This document shows positions 17,157-25,036 of a stretch of DNA of 64,000 bases, piece after piece. The DNA lies in assembly GCF_020532705.1 (NCBI RefSeq), contig NZ_JAJAVD010000001.1, forward strand, positions 1,178,001 through 1,242,000, given 5' to 3'. This DNA comes from Methylobacillus caricis. GTDB lineage: Bacteria > Pseudomonadota > Gammaproteobacteria > Burkholderiales > Methylophilaceae. The translations under genes and the position numbers were made by a program. Positions within the stretch are counted from its first letter, which is position 1. Each line of letters opens with the position of its first letter. The notes beneath the pieces were generated by a model. It worked only from the letters and a program-made list of their open reading frames with translations, had not been told where the DNA came from and did not search any database.

Positions 17157-17762
17157 TTAGCCCCATATGCGGGAACCCCAATATATCGTGAGGTAAAGTG
17201 GAATCCATGCTGCCGCGACAAAATACCAATAGAGCCCATTCACCGTGACAGCAATCCTCTTTTCCGGAGTGAAATAATGTTTGCGAGCAAGATAGACGAT
17301 CACCAGCGTCTTGAGGATCACTGCAATCACATGGGCACTATGGAATCCAATCATGAGCCAGACCACAGATCCGTACGCATGGGTATCCCATCGAAAATCA
17401 ATATGCCCTCCATACTCGTAAGCCTTGATTGCGAGGAATATCAACGCTAGCAATATGCTGAATAGCGGGAGGCGCCCCAGAGGTTCGGGATTGCCGCTTT
17501 TGAAAGCTTTATCGGTGAGATAGACGGGAACCATGCTGGCGAGTAGCACCAATGTCGACAAAGTGGGCAGCAGCAGTTCAGGTGGGTTGGTCCCGGCAGG
17601 TGGCCAAGCGGCATGGTTGCCTTGCAGGTAGAAAAAGCTCGCGATCAAAGTGGCGACTACCGTGCCTTCTACTGTCACCAGGCCTATGATTCCCCACCAC
17701 AGTGGAGATTTGAACTCATAACTGTAGTCCGGCAGCTTGCTGGCATCCAGATTTTTGCTCAT
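17157..17762 (-). CDS. coxC: Cytochrome c oxidase subunit III
   Basis: 201 aa, inner membrane. WWGIIGLVTVEGTVVATLIA, SFFYLQGNHAAWPP, the AIKAYEYGGHIDFRWDTHAYG segment, GFHSAHVIAVILKTL and VNGLYWYFVAAAW are subunit III motifs. At about 200 aa it is the short, five-helix form used by caa3 and bo3-type oxidases. The ATG at 17762 overlaps the coxA stop (ATGA), so the 18-residue upstream extension is rejected. Confidence 0.85.
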   Translation of the reverse strand: MSKNLDASKLPDYSYEFKSPLWWGIIGLVTVEGTVVATLIASFFYLQGNHAAWPPAGTNPPELLLPTLSTLVLLASMVPVYLTDKAFKSGNPEPLGRLPLFSILLALIFLAIKAYEYGGHIDFRWDTHAYGSVVWLMIGFHSAHVIAVILKTLVIVYLARKHYFTPEKRIAVTVNGLYWYFVAAAWIPLYLTIYWGSRIWG

Positions 17763-19651
17763 TTTGCTGCCTCTACCTGCTTGGGCCAGACCCATCCGGC
17801 AATGGCAACAAAGCAAAGGAGAAATCCAAGCAGTGGAATCGCAAGATGGATCATCATGCCAGCGAAGGTGATCGCAACCGCTACTGCCAGCCAGAAAGGC
17901 CAGGGAGAAGGGCCGGGAAGGGGTTGCCGGGATTCTGGCTGAGACTCCAGAATCGATGTCAGCAATATTTCCCGCCTATCACTTCTTATTCCAGTGACAA
18001 CCGGGTTCTGTTCTAGCCCTCCAGTGCCTGACCATAATGGATAGCGACTGTCCACGGTTCTGATGTGGCGAAAATTATAGGATGGCGGCGGCGAGCTCGT
18101 AGCCCATTCCAAAGTATCGGCATTCCATGGATTGTCTTTGGCAATTATGCCTCGCCTGAGGCTGATCAGGACATTGAGCAATGTCAGCATAAAGCCAATG
18201 GCGAGCACAACAGAACTAATACTGATGAACAAGTTGGCCTCGTTCCAGCCAAGGCCATCGATATATGTATAGACCCGCCGTGGCATGCCATCCAGCCCCA
18301 GCTTGTGCATGGGGAAGAAGGTAAGGTTGAAGCCAGCGAAGGTGATCCAAAATGCGGCTTTTCCCAAGCGCTCGCTCATCATGCGGCCAGTAAACTTGGG
18401 ATACCAGTAATAAAGTCCACCGAGCAAAGGAAAGACAGCGCCGCCAACCAGGACGTAATGAAAATGCGCAACGACAAAATAAGTATCGTGGGCCTGCAAG
18501 TCGAAGGGCACCGATGCAACCATCACTCCGCTCAGTCCGCCAATGATAAAGATCAGGAAAAACCCTAGTACATGTAGTAAGGGGGTATCTAACTTTGGCT
18601 TGCTGCCCCAGAGGGTAGCGATCCAGCAAAATATTTGTACTCCACTTGGGATGGCGATCATTGCACTTGAGGCGGTGAAGAAGTTGGAGCCAAGCTGTGG
18701 CAAGCCCGCAGTGAACATATGGTGCACCCATAGTCCAAAACCGATGAAGCCGATTGCCACGATCGATAGCACGATCGGGATATAGCCAAATATAGGGCGT
18801 TGCGTGAAAGTAATGATGATGCTGGAGATCATGCCCAGGGCGGGGATGAATATAATATAAACCTCCGGGTGGCCGAAAAACCAAAATAAGTGCTGCCATA
18901 ATACCGGGTCTCCCGAAGCCGCCGTGAAAAAATGCATGCCTGCCATGCGATCCAGCGCCAGCATCAGGCTTGCAATCACCAAGGGCGGCAGGGCAAATAC
19001 GATCATGAAGGACATCACCAGGATGGACCAGACGAAGATCGGCATGCGGTTAAGCGACATGCCAGGCACTTTGCACTTGAATATGGTGGCAATGAGCTCA
19101 ATCGCAGCAACCAGTGCTGAAATTTCCATGAAGGTGATGACGGTCGTATAGAAATCCAGTCCCAGACCAGGGGAGAATGCTGCCCCCGCGAGCGGTGGAT
19201 AACTAAACCAGCCTGCATCGGGAGCGATTTTGAGGAAGAGGGCGGCATACATCATGACACCTGCAATCAGGTAAATGTAATAGCCAAAAGCATTGAGCCG
19301 CGGGAAAGTCATATCCCGGGTGCCCAGCATCAAGGGGATGATATAGACAGCAATCCCTTCCATGACGGGGACTGCGAATAGAAACATCATGGTAATGCCA
19401 TGCATGGAGAAAACCTGGTTGTAGGTTTCGGGATCCATGAAGTTATTTTCGGGAACCGCCAGCTGTATGCGCATCAGTAGCGCTAGCACAACGCCCAAAA
19501 TAAAAAACACAAACCCGGTGACGATGAAGCGCATACCTATATTTTTCTGGTTCACCCATGTGAACCAAGCAAAAAAGCCAGGAGGAGAGCCCCATGTTTG
19601 CTCTAGCTGCTGAGTTTCCTTATCTTGAGGGATAGATGCTGAATCGATCAT
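17759..19651 (-). CDS. coxA: Cytochrome c oxidase subunit I (caa3-type)
   Basis: 630 aa. Contains the haem and CuB ligands: SMHGITMMFLFAVPVMEG (low-spin haem histidine), WQHLFWFFGHPEVYIIFIPA (CuB His and the cross-linked Tyr) and HDTYFVVAHFHYVLVGGAVF (haem a3 and a histidines). GMHFFTA and the C-terminal TSPPPSYNFRHIRTVDSRYP match caa3-type subunit I. A C-terminal extension adds two further hydrophobic segments, which resembles a fused subunit IV-like module. The ATG at 19651 with GGAG 8 bp upstream and four bases after the subunit II stop is preferred to 19684. Confidence 0.88.
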   Translation of the reverse strand: MIDSASIPQDKETQQLEQTWGSPPGFFAWFTWVNQKNIGMRFIVTGFVFFILGVVLALLMRIQLAVPENNFMDPETYNQVFSMHGITMMFLFAVPVMEGIAVYIIPLMLGTRDMTFPRLNAFGYYIYLIAGVMMYAALFLKIAPDAGWFSYPPLAGAAFSPGLGLDFYTTVITFMEISALVAAIELIATIFKCKVPGMSLNRMPIFVWSILVMSFMIVFALPPLVIASLMLALDRMAGMHFFTAASGDPVLWQHLFWFFGHPEVYIIFIPALGMISSIIITFTQRPIFGYIPIVLSIVAIGFIGFGLWVHHMFTAGLPQLGSNFFTASSAMIAIPSGVQIFCWIATLWGSKPKLDTPLLHVLGFFLIFIIGGLSGVMVASVPFDLQAHDTYFVVAHFHYVLVGGAVFPLLGGLYYWYPKFTGRMMSERLGKAAFWITFAGFNLTFFPMHKLGLDGMPRRVYTYIDGLGWNEANLFISISSVVLAIGFMLTLLNVLISLRRGIIAKDNPWNADTLEWATSSPPPSYNFRHIRTVDSRYPLWSGTGGLEQNPVVTGIRSDRREILLTSILESQPESRQPLPGPSPWPFWLAVAVAITFAGMMIHLAIPLLGFLLCFVAIAGWVWPKQVEAAK

Positions 19652-19655
19652 TCTG

Positions 19656-20687
19656 CTACTCCAGGCTGAGCAAGTATTCGACAAGATTCCCGAGGTCTTC
19701 CCCTGTCAGGGCTGTTGCCGGCATATGGCTGCCGGGCTTGAAGCTCTGTGGAGAAAGAATCCAGGAGGCCAGGGTTCCGGGCATGTTTTCCATAGAGCCA
19801 GCCGCCAATGTCTTGCGAGAGCCTATATGCGTAAGATCCGGTGCAACGCTTGCTAGGGCGCTGGTGCCACGAATGGCATGGCACATGACGCAACTTGACC
19901 CAAGAAAGACCTGTTTTCCCTGTGCCTCCTTTTCTGTCATTGGCTCTCTTGCTGGCTGCCCCTGCTGCCTCAGCCATGTTTCAAATTCCTCTTCCGGTAC
20001 AGCGTCGACAACAAATGCCATCTTTGCATGTTGTTTTCCGCAAAACTCTGTGCACTGCCCCCTGTAGCTGCCAGGTTTATCAGCCTGAACCCAAGTAAGG
20101 TTGGTTTTTCCCGGAATCATGTCTGTTTTTCCATTCAACTTCGGGATCCAAAAGCTATGAATGACATCGCTTGACTCCAGAGATATGCGTACAGGTTTGC
20201 CGACCGGAATACGGATTTCATTGGCCGTCCTGGCGATGTATTTTCCTTCTGTATCCAGGTAGTTAACTTCCCACCACCATTGGTGTCCGGTGACTTTTAC
20301 AGTCAAGGCATTCTTAGGCATGGGAGCGACGATATCGCGATTGACTGCTGCGCTGGATACGACAAACACAGTCAATATTATGGAAGGGATGACTACTCCG
20401 GAAATAATGACCAGATTGCGGCTTTGGATGAACGTCAGGTGGCGTGGCTTGGCAGTGCGCCTGGCTTTCAGCAGGCCAATGGTTAGCATGGCCAACACGG
20501 CGGTGAGTATCAACCCGCCTCCAATCATCATGCCCCAGAAAAGATTGGCAATGGCTGCAGCCAGGGGACCTGCTGGCTGCAAGGCTGATTGGTTGGCATG
20601 GGCCGGCAAGGCTAAAAAAACCGTGATTGGCAATTGGCAATGAAACGCCATGGAAAAGTTGAGTTTTTTCCTCCATGGCAGGCTCAT
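19656..20687 (-). CDS. coxB: Cytochrome c oxidase subunit II with fused cytochrome c domain
   Basis: 343 aa. Signal peptide (cleavage after PAHA), two membrane helices (ANLFWGMMIGGGLILTAVLA; LVIISGVVIPSIILTVFVVS), then a periplasmic cupredoxin with the CuA site CTEFCGKQHAKM at about residue 215, preceded by VTGHQWWWEVNY (aromatic electron-entry region) and VIHSFWIP. A C-terminal cytochrome c domain carries CVMCH and a distal methionine in KPGSHMPA. This fusion defines a caa3 oxidase, which accepts electrons from membrane or soluble cytochrome c. Confidence 0.88.
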   Translation of the reverse strand: MSLPWRKKLNFSMAFHCQLPITVFLALPAHANQSALQPAGPLAAAIANLFWGMMIGGGLILTAVLAMLTIGLLKARRTAKPRHLTFIQSRNLVIISGVVIPSIILTVFVVSSAAVNRDIVAPMPKNALTVKVTGHQWWWEVNYLDTEGKYIARTANEIRIPVGKPVRISLESSDVIHSFWIPKLNGKTDMIPGKTNLTWVQADKPGSYRGQCTEFCGKQHAKMAFVVDAVPEEEFETWLRQQGQPAREPMTEKEAQGKQVFLGSSCVMCHAIRGTSALASVAPDLTHIGSRKTLAAGSMENMPGTLASWILSPQSFKPGSHMPATALTGEDLGNLVEYLLSLE

Positions 20688-21202
20688 GGAATTTCACCTT
20701 CACGCAGATCCGATTCAGCCTTATCTTGCAGTGGTCTGGAAGTGGCACCTGCAGGAAGATCCTCGTCCAGCCCACCTAAAGAACGTACATAGGCCACTAT
20801 TTTCCAGACTTCCTGCTCCGATACCTTGCCCTGGAATGCGGGCATGCCATTAGGCCGGCCTTCCATGATGGAGGCGAAGATATTTTCAGGTTTGCTGCCA
20901 TATATCCAATGAGAGTCGATGAGGGGAGGTCCCATGCCCCCACCGCCATTTGCATGGCAACCGGCGCAGTTAAACCAACTGAATAGCCTTTTCCCTTCAT
21001 TGATTGCATGGCGGTTATTGATATAAGGATGCGGCGTCTTGCTAGGCTCCTCCGTACCTGGGCCGAATTCAACCATTCTGGTCAAGGATTGTGAAGGAGG
21101 GTCATCAACCGTTCTTAAAGCAGCCTGGTCTTCACATCCAGTCAATGTAAGCCATATTGGCACTATGGCCAGCCAGGCCATGTTATGGAAGGGAGAAAAC
21201 AT
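20684..21202 (-). CDS. Lipoprotein cytochrome c
   Basis: 172 aa. Lipobox LTGC at residue 20-23 predicts anchoring of the protein to a membrane from the periplasmic side. One haem c site, CAGCH, with a downstream PNGMPAF methionine. The start at 21202 is set by GGAGG 7-8 bp before it; this makes the gene overlap the dehydrogenase by 20 bp. The stop overlaps the subunit II start (ATGA). It is the obvious electron carrier from the PQQ dehydrogenase to the oxidase. Confidence 0.82.
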   Translation of the reverse strand: MFSPFHNMAWLAIVPIWLTLTGCEDQAALRTVDDPPSQSLTRMVEFGPGTEEPSKTPHPYINNRHAINEGKRLFSWFNCAGCHANGGGGMGPPLIDSHWIYGSKPENIFASIMEGRPNGMPAFQGKVSEQEVWKIVAYVRSLGGLDEDLPAGATSRPLQDKAESDLREGEIP

Positions 21203-23036
21203 ATAGTTGTCCTCCCTTGTCAGTATGCTGTGACAAATCCTTCATCGCATTGGCAAAGCCTAAGGCAGCCGTCCCATCACGGGCATCTAGGCCACCAGAA
21301 ACAATGGCTCCTGACCAGCCGCCCACTCCAGAAAATATGGCGACGTATTGTTTTCCATTTTTGTCCTGAAAGGTTACTGGCTGGCCAACAATCCCTGAGC
21401 CGACACGATATTTCCATAGTAGTTTTCCGGTCTTTGCGTCTATTGCCTTGAACCATCGGTCCATAGTCCCATAGAACACTACATCGCCAGCTGTTGCCAT
21501 CGTGCCGCTCCAGACTGGGAAACTTTCCTCGATATTCCAGACCTTGCGCCCGGCAACCGGGTCCCAGGCAGTGTAAACGCCCCTGTGTCCACCAGGGCCT
21601 GCAAACATTTTGACATCTGATCCCACATAGGGCGTTCCCGCAATATAGTTCGCCTGGGTGCCGTGCATATCCATGCAGAGATTATTGTGGGGCAGGTAGA
21701 TTAGGCCCGTTCGGGGGGAATATGCAGAGGGCTGCCAATCCTTGCCTCCAGGCGCTGCCGGGCAAATGTTATGAACTGTTTTATTGGTTCCTGGCTGCTT
21801 ATCCTTTACCTTGCGTAGCTGACCGGTTTTTAGGTCAACCCCTTCTGTGACATTGACGGGAACATAGGTTGAAGCTGACAACACCTCGCCACTGGTCCTG
21901 TCCATGACATATACATGTCCGTTGCGCTCTGGCCGCACCAGAACTTTACGTTTTTCGCCATTTACGGGGAGGTCCAGAAGCAGGCTCTCATTGACACCAT
22001 CGTAGTCATAGAGATCGTGGGGTTCAATTTGATAAGCCCAGATGGCACTGCCATCATCGGGACGGCGGGCAAATACAGTCAAGGTCCATTTATTGTCCCC
22101 AGGCCTGATATCAGGGTTCCATGGGCCTGGGTTACCCGTTCCGTAGTAGATTAGATCCAGTTCTGGATCATATGAAAGCCACCCCCAGACAGTGCCCCCT
22201 CCAATTTTCCATAGATCAGGTGGCCAGCTGGCGACTCCTAAATTTTCCCCTTGATCCTGGGAGTAGAATGGCTTGAAATCTTTTCCAATCAACACCTCTT
22301 TGTCTGGCCCCGTACTGTAAGCAGTCCAAAGTAGCTCCCCTGTTTTAGTATCCAGTGCCTTGAGCCATCCTCGTACACCCATTTCACCGCCACTGTTGCC
22401 CACTAACATTTTGCCTTTGACTACTAGAGGGGCCATGGTCATGGTCTCGCCACGCTTAAGATCACCAACTTTTGTTTTCCATAACTCCTTACCATTCTTG
22501 GCATCAAGCGCAATGGCATGGTTATCCAAAGTATTGAAAAAGAGCTTTCCCTCTGCATATACCATTCCGCGATTGACTACATCACAACAAGCCAGTCCTT
22601 GGGACTCCTGATGTGTATCAGGCTTGTATTCCCACTTCTTGCTGCCATCCAAAGTCAATGCATACACAGCGTTGGGATAGGGTGTCACTACATACAATGT
22701 ATCTTCTACAAATACTGGTGCCGCTTCATGTCCTGGTGTAAGACCGGTCGAGAATGTCCAGGCCACTTTCAAGTCTTTCACGTTCTCACTATTAATCTGA
22801 TCCAAACCACTGTAGCGGGTACTTGCATAATTTTTAGCTGGCATGGTCCATTGCCCATCTTCTCGATCTGGTAACCAAGAGGGCGGTTGCGATTGGTTAT
22901 GGGGATAGTGAACAGGCTCGTTTGCTGTATTTGAGGCCTGGGGGACTGCTTGATCGTCATTCTGAATACAGGATGCCAAGCAAAAACTGATTATCATAAG
23001 ACCTGAATAAAGGAATAAACATTTGTAGTTACTCAC
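21183..23036 (-). CDS. PQQ-dependent alcohol dehydrogenase, lipoprotein, lanthanide-type residues
   Basis: 617 aa from a GTG with AAGGA 7 bp upstream (23044-23048). The lipobox is SFCLASC. The eight-bladed propeller has the vicinal-cysteine disulfide motif ACCDVV (150-151) and repeated W-motifs (e.g. AKTGKLLWKY). PHDLYDYDGVN has the catalytic Asp at about 344 and an Asp two residues later, the position that distinguishes lanthanide-dependent XoxF/PedH enzymes (Ala in calcium MxaF). It oxidises a primary alcohol in the periplasm; the substrate is unknown. It is not a classic XoxF with xoxGJ beside it: the partners here are a cytochrome c and a caa3 oxidase. Membrane anchoring of such an enzyme is uncommon. 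Confidence 0.82.
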   Translation of the reverse strand: MSNYKCLFLYSGLMIISFCLASCIQNDDQAVPQASNTANEPVHYPHNQSQPPSWLPDREDGQWTMPAKNYASTRYSGLDQINSENVKDLKVAWTFSTGLTPGHEAAPVFVEDTLYVVTPYPNAVYALTLDGSKKWEYKPDTHQESQGLACCDVVNRGMVYAEGKLFFNTLDNHAIALDAKNGKELWKTKVGDLKRGETMTMAPLVVKGKMLVGNSGGEMGVRGWLKALDTKTGELLWTAYSTGPDKEVLIGKDFKPFYSQDQGENLGVASWPPDLWKIGGGTVWGWLSYDPELDLIYYGTGNPGPWNPDIRPGDNKWTLTVFARRPDDGSAIWAYQIEPHDLYDYDGVNESLLLDLPVNGEKRKVLVRPERNGHVYVMDRTSGEVLSASTYVPVNVTEGVDLKTGQLRKVKDKQPGTNKTVHNICPAAPGGKDWQPSAYSPRTGLIYLPHNNLCMDMHGTQANYIAGTPYVGSDVKMFAGPGGHRGVYTAWDPVAGRKVWNIEESFPVWSGTMATAGDVVFYGTMDRWFKAIDAKTGKLLWKYRVGSGIVGQPVTFQDKNGKQYVAIFSGVGGWSGAIVSGGLDARDGTAALGFANAMKDLSQHTDKGGQLYVFSLP

Positions 23037-23315
23037 GCATAATTCCTTTTTAGAATTTATTCGAAAATTAGTAAATTTTTTTATAATCAATCAGTTAATT
23101 TTTATATCAATGTAAATAAAGAAAATTTATTTACTTAATTGATACAAGGGTTAATGATTAAGTTTCAAAAAAATTTAATCAAAAATCATCCAATGTAATT
23201 AAATGTAAATAATTAAAAAGCACGAGAAGAGCCAAGATCGCTTTGCAGGAAGGGTTTCAAGAAATATTGCGGAGAAACAGTAATTATCTCTGACGGAAAA
23301 AATAGAATTGTCTGA
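23037..23315. other. AT-rich intergenic region
   Basis: 279 bp between the dehydrogenase operon and the rep gene, strongly AT-rich at 23060-23220. It should hold the operon promoter (- strand) and the rep leader (+ strand). No clear hexamer pair or repeat was identified. Confidence 0.35.
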
Positions 23316-24020
23316 TTGAACGTTTCTTCAGATAGTGCAAGTTACACCATTCCTCTGGGCATATTCAGGGATGAAGAAAACAAGACAAGGGCCATCCGTC
23401 GCGCCAAGCAATCAGTCAGATGGTTGGTTCACCGCCTCAAGGCAGACCACCTGCTTACCCTCACATATCGTGAAAACATGACCGACATAGGCCAGCTCAA
23501 GCGCGACTTTGACGCATTCCGGCGCTTAGTCACTGCGCGGTATCCAGACTGGAAATACGTAGCCGCCAGAGAAAAACAAGATCGCGGCGCCTGGCATTTG
23601 CATCTAGCCGTTCAGGGCCGTCAAGACCTCAATTACCTGCGCACCTGCTGGTATAAAGTCCTTGGCTGCGTAGGTGCCACTGGCGCTGCCGTCCTTGGAC
23701 AAGTAGACATCAAAGCCTCCAAGAGCAAGGATCCTAGCCAATGGGTTGTCACCTCTGGCTTTGGTGCACCTTTGGAGGCCCAATAGCGCTTTGTGGCATG
23801 TTCCAGCATGTCGAAACTCTTATCTAGGTATTTGGTAAGGTAGTTTGCAAGCCTGCCAGCACGCCACAGGCCTTTGGTCTTGTTAGGCTCCCAGAACATC
23901 ACAGAGATGATTAAAGACACCTTCGATATCGCCATCATGCAATCGAGGGACCGCACCTTATTATGGCTCTCTGGGGCGCGTAATTTAAAGCTGTCCATAG
24001 GTCAACATCAGGAAGACTGA
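23316..24020 (+). pseudogene. HUH rolling-circle replication initiator, interrupted by an internal inversion
   Basis: As it stands the gene encodes residues 1-142, then 14 out-of-context residues, and stops at 23786. Motif 1 is LLTLTYRE and motif 2 (metal-binding H-x-H) is GAWHLHLAVQG. The catalytic motif 3, LANYLTKYLDK, is encoded on the opposite strand at 23745-23863. Re-inverting that segment between TGG (23742) and CCA (23864) yields one open frame: PSQW-RAGRLANYLTKYLDK, then RYWASKGAPKPEV-TTHRPLV, ending at TGA 24018-24020, 234 codons. The related small gene begins 5 bp later, as expected for an operon. The family is that of phage and plasmid RCR Reps. As drawn, the catalytic tyrosine is missing, so it is inactive in this orientation. 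Confidence 0.75.
23745..23863. other. 119-bp inverted segment inside rep
   Basis: Bounds are TGG at 23742-23744 and CCA at 23864-23866, part of an imperfect 8-bp inverted repeat (GCCAATGG and CCACAGGC, 6 of 8 matching). Read on the - strand the segment encodes the missing motif-3 region of Rep. It is either a fixed microhomology inversion, an invertible switch, or an assembly error. Confidence 0.7.
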
Positions 24021-24025
24021 AATAA

Positions 24026-24304
24026 GTGCTCCTAATCGCGCATTTAAAATGCCTCATTGGGGTAAGGTATTCAAAACAACAAATTGAGCGACATTCAAAA
24101 GTAAAACGTCGTCGATACTATAGATATGTAGCCAAGGAAAAGCTAAGGCTGGTAGAGATGGGATTGGATCAGGAACTAGTGAATGCGGTATGTAGATATT
24201 ACTGTGAATTGAGCATCGTTAGCGGCAGGCGCCTGGAAGAGGTCATTGCTAATCCAAGTCCCCAGGGACGGTTTGATTTCAATTCCGATGACGATAATTT
24301 TTAA
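24026..24304 (+). CDS. dif-flanking small protein, copy 1
   Basis: 92 aa from a GTG start 5 bp after the reconstructed rep stop. The core (KRRRYYRYVAKEKLRLVEMG to GRRLEEVIANP) is about half identical by eye to the - strand protein at 24349-24654, with shared AKEKLRL, DQEL, CRY and GRR. Basic N-terminus, acidic SDDDNF end. Helical, possibly nucleic-acid binding. Not a named family to me. It ends 6 bp before the dif site. The AGGAAG just upstream lies about 10 bp from the GTG, so the start is tentative. Confidence 0.6.
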   Translation: MLLIAHLKCLIGVRYSKQQIERHSKVKRRRYYRYVAKEKLRLVEMGLDQELVNAVCRYYCELSIVSGRRLEEVIANPSPQGRFDFNSDDDNF

Positions 24305-24360
24305 TTCGTCATTTAACATAATATACATTATGCGAAGTAGACGAAGAACTAAAAATCGTC
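24290..24360. repeat. Imperfect inverted repeat around dif
   Basis: The 21 bp at 24290-24310 and 24340-24360 are inverted copies matching at 15 of 21 positions (both begin GACGAT and end TTCGTC when read toward dif). They are the 3' ends of the two related small genes plus a short tail, so the homology continues outside the coding part up to the edge of dif. Confidence 0.75.
24311..24338. other. dif site (XerC/XerD recombination site)
   Basis: The 28 bp match E. coli dif in reverse complement at 25 positions, with the first 24 identical. The XerD-side arm ATTTAACATAA, central TATACA and XerC-side arm TTATGCG are all present. Chromosome dimers are resolved here during division, and filamentous phages of the CTX type integrate at such sites. 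It places the replication terminus in this window. Confidence 0.88.
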
Positions 24361-24654
24361 GTGGTTGTGCAAATCAAGGCTCAGCTGCGAAACGGGTTTA
24401 TCCATCAGTTCAATCATTCTCCTGCCTGTAACGACGCTATAGCTGCTTAAGTACCGACACGTCACGTCAATCAACTCCTGATCTATATTAAGCTCCGCTA
24501 ATCGGAGCTTTTCTTTTGCGATCCATCTATAGAGCTTTCGGCGCTTGGCAGATTTTGGCCTTTCCACGCGCAGCATGAAATACCATAAGTGCAATTTGCC
24601 ATTGGCCCATTCAGGCCGCCGATCAACTCCCTGATCTTTAAATCCGTAAATCAT
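24349..24654 (-). CDS. dif-flanking small protein, copy 2
   Basis: 101 aa, homologous to the protein at 24026-24304, on the other side of dif and in the opposite direction. Core KRRKLYRWIAKEKLRLAELN, then IDQELI, CRYL, VVTGRRMIELMDKP. It has a fuller N-terminus (GFKDQGVDRRPEWANGKLHL) than copy 1. Ends 10 bp from dif. The upstream region is shared with a divergent small membrane-protein gene. Function unknown; a role tied to Xer integration or replication of the element is a possibility. Confidence 0.6.
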   Translation of the reverse strand: MIYGFKDQGVDRRPEWANGKLHLWYFMLRVERPKSAKRRKLYRWIAKEKLRLAELNIDQELIDVTCRYLSSYSVVTGRRMIELMDKPVSQLSLDLHNHDDF

Positions 24655-24692
24655 GACCGTTATTGTTATTAAGTGACCTGGATGAAAATATA

Positions 24693-24899
24693 ATGCAGAC
24701 AGCTATAGCGATCTATTTGATTTTTGTATCAGTCGTTTGTACAAGCTGGCTGATCCGGATAGTCCAATTTGTCTTTGAAGGTAAAAAGATTGAATTAACG
24801 ATATCCCTTTCATGGCTTCAAATTATAGGGTTCGCTATATTTTGCTGCCTAGGATCCGGATTGTCGGTTTTTAAGTGCGTTGAGGTGATAACCAACTAA
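24693..24899 (+). CDS. Small two-helix membrane protein
   Basis: 68 aa from the ATG at 24693 (frame open from 24663). Two hydrophobic segments: AIAIYLIFVSVVCTSWLIRI and WLQIIGFAIFCCLGSGLSVF with a short charged loop (FEGKKIEL). A GGATG about 10 bp upstream is a weak ribosome-binding site. Small proteins like this occur in filamentous phage genomes as coat or assembly components, but no family can be assigned. Confidence 0.45.
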   Translation: MQTAIAIYLIFVSVVCTSWLIRIVQFVFEGKKIELTISLSWLQIIGFAIFCCLGSGLSVFKCVEVITN

Positions 24900-25000
24900 A
24901 ACCCTGTCTATAGGGCGCGAAATAAAGGTCTGGTGAAGGCCGGGATATGGGTTCACGCGAAAAAACGGCTCTGAGTGCTTGAAATGACGCGAAAGTCTAT

Positions 25001-25024
25001 ATGGGGGCTTAAAGCAGCCCCCAT
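25001..25024 (-). terminator. GC-rich stem-loop after DUF3892 gene
   Basis: ATGGGGGC and GCCCCCAT pair as an 8-bp stem with an 8-nt loop, 12 bp after the DUF3892 stop on the - strand. No U run follows, so termination would be weak. Confidence 0.45.
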
Positions 25025-25036
25025 GCCCCTGCTTAA

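Noticed and set aside
23633-23998. A 121-codon - strand frame with the Rep motif 3
   Set aside because: Only 23745-23863 of it resembles Rep; the rest is antisense of Rep sequence on the + strand. It is explained by the inversion and is not a separate gene.
24900-25036. Possible second dif or attachment site near the GC-rich hairpin
   Set aside because: No XerC/XerD arm-like sequence was found there or at 27.4-28.8 kb; only one dif-like site is visible in the island.
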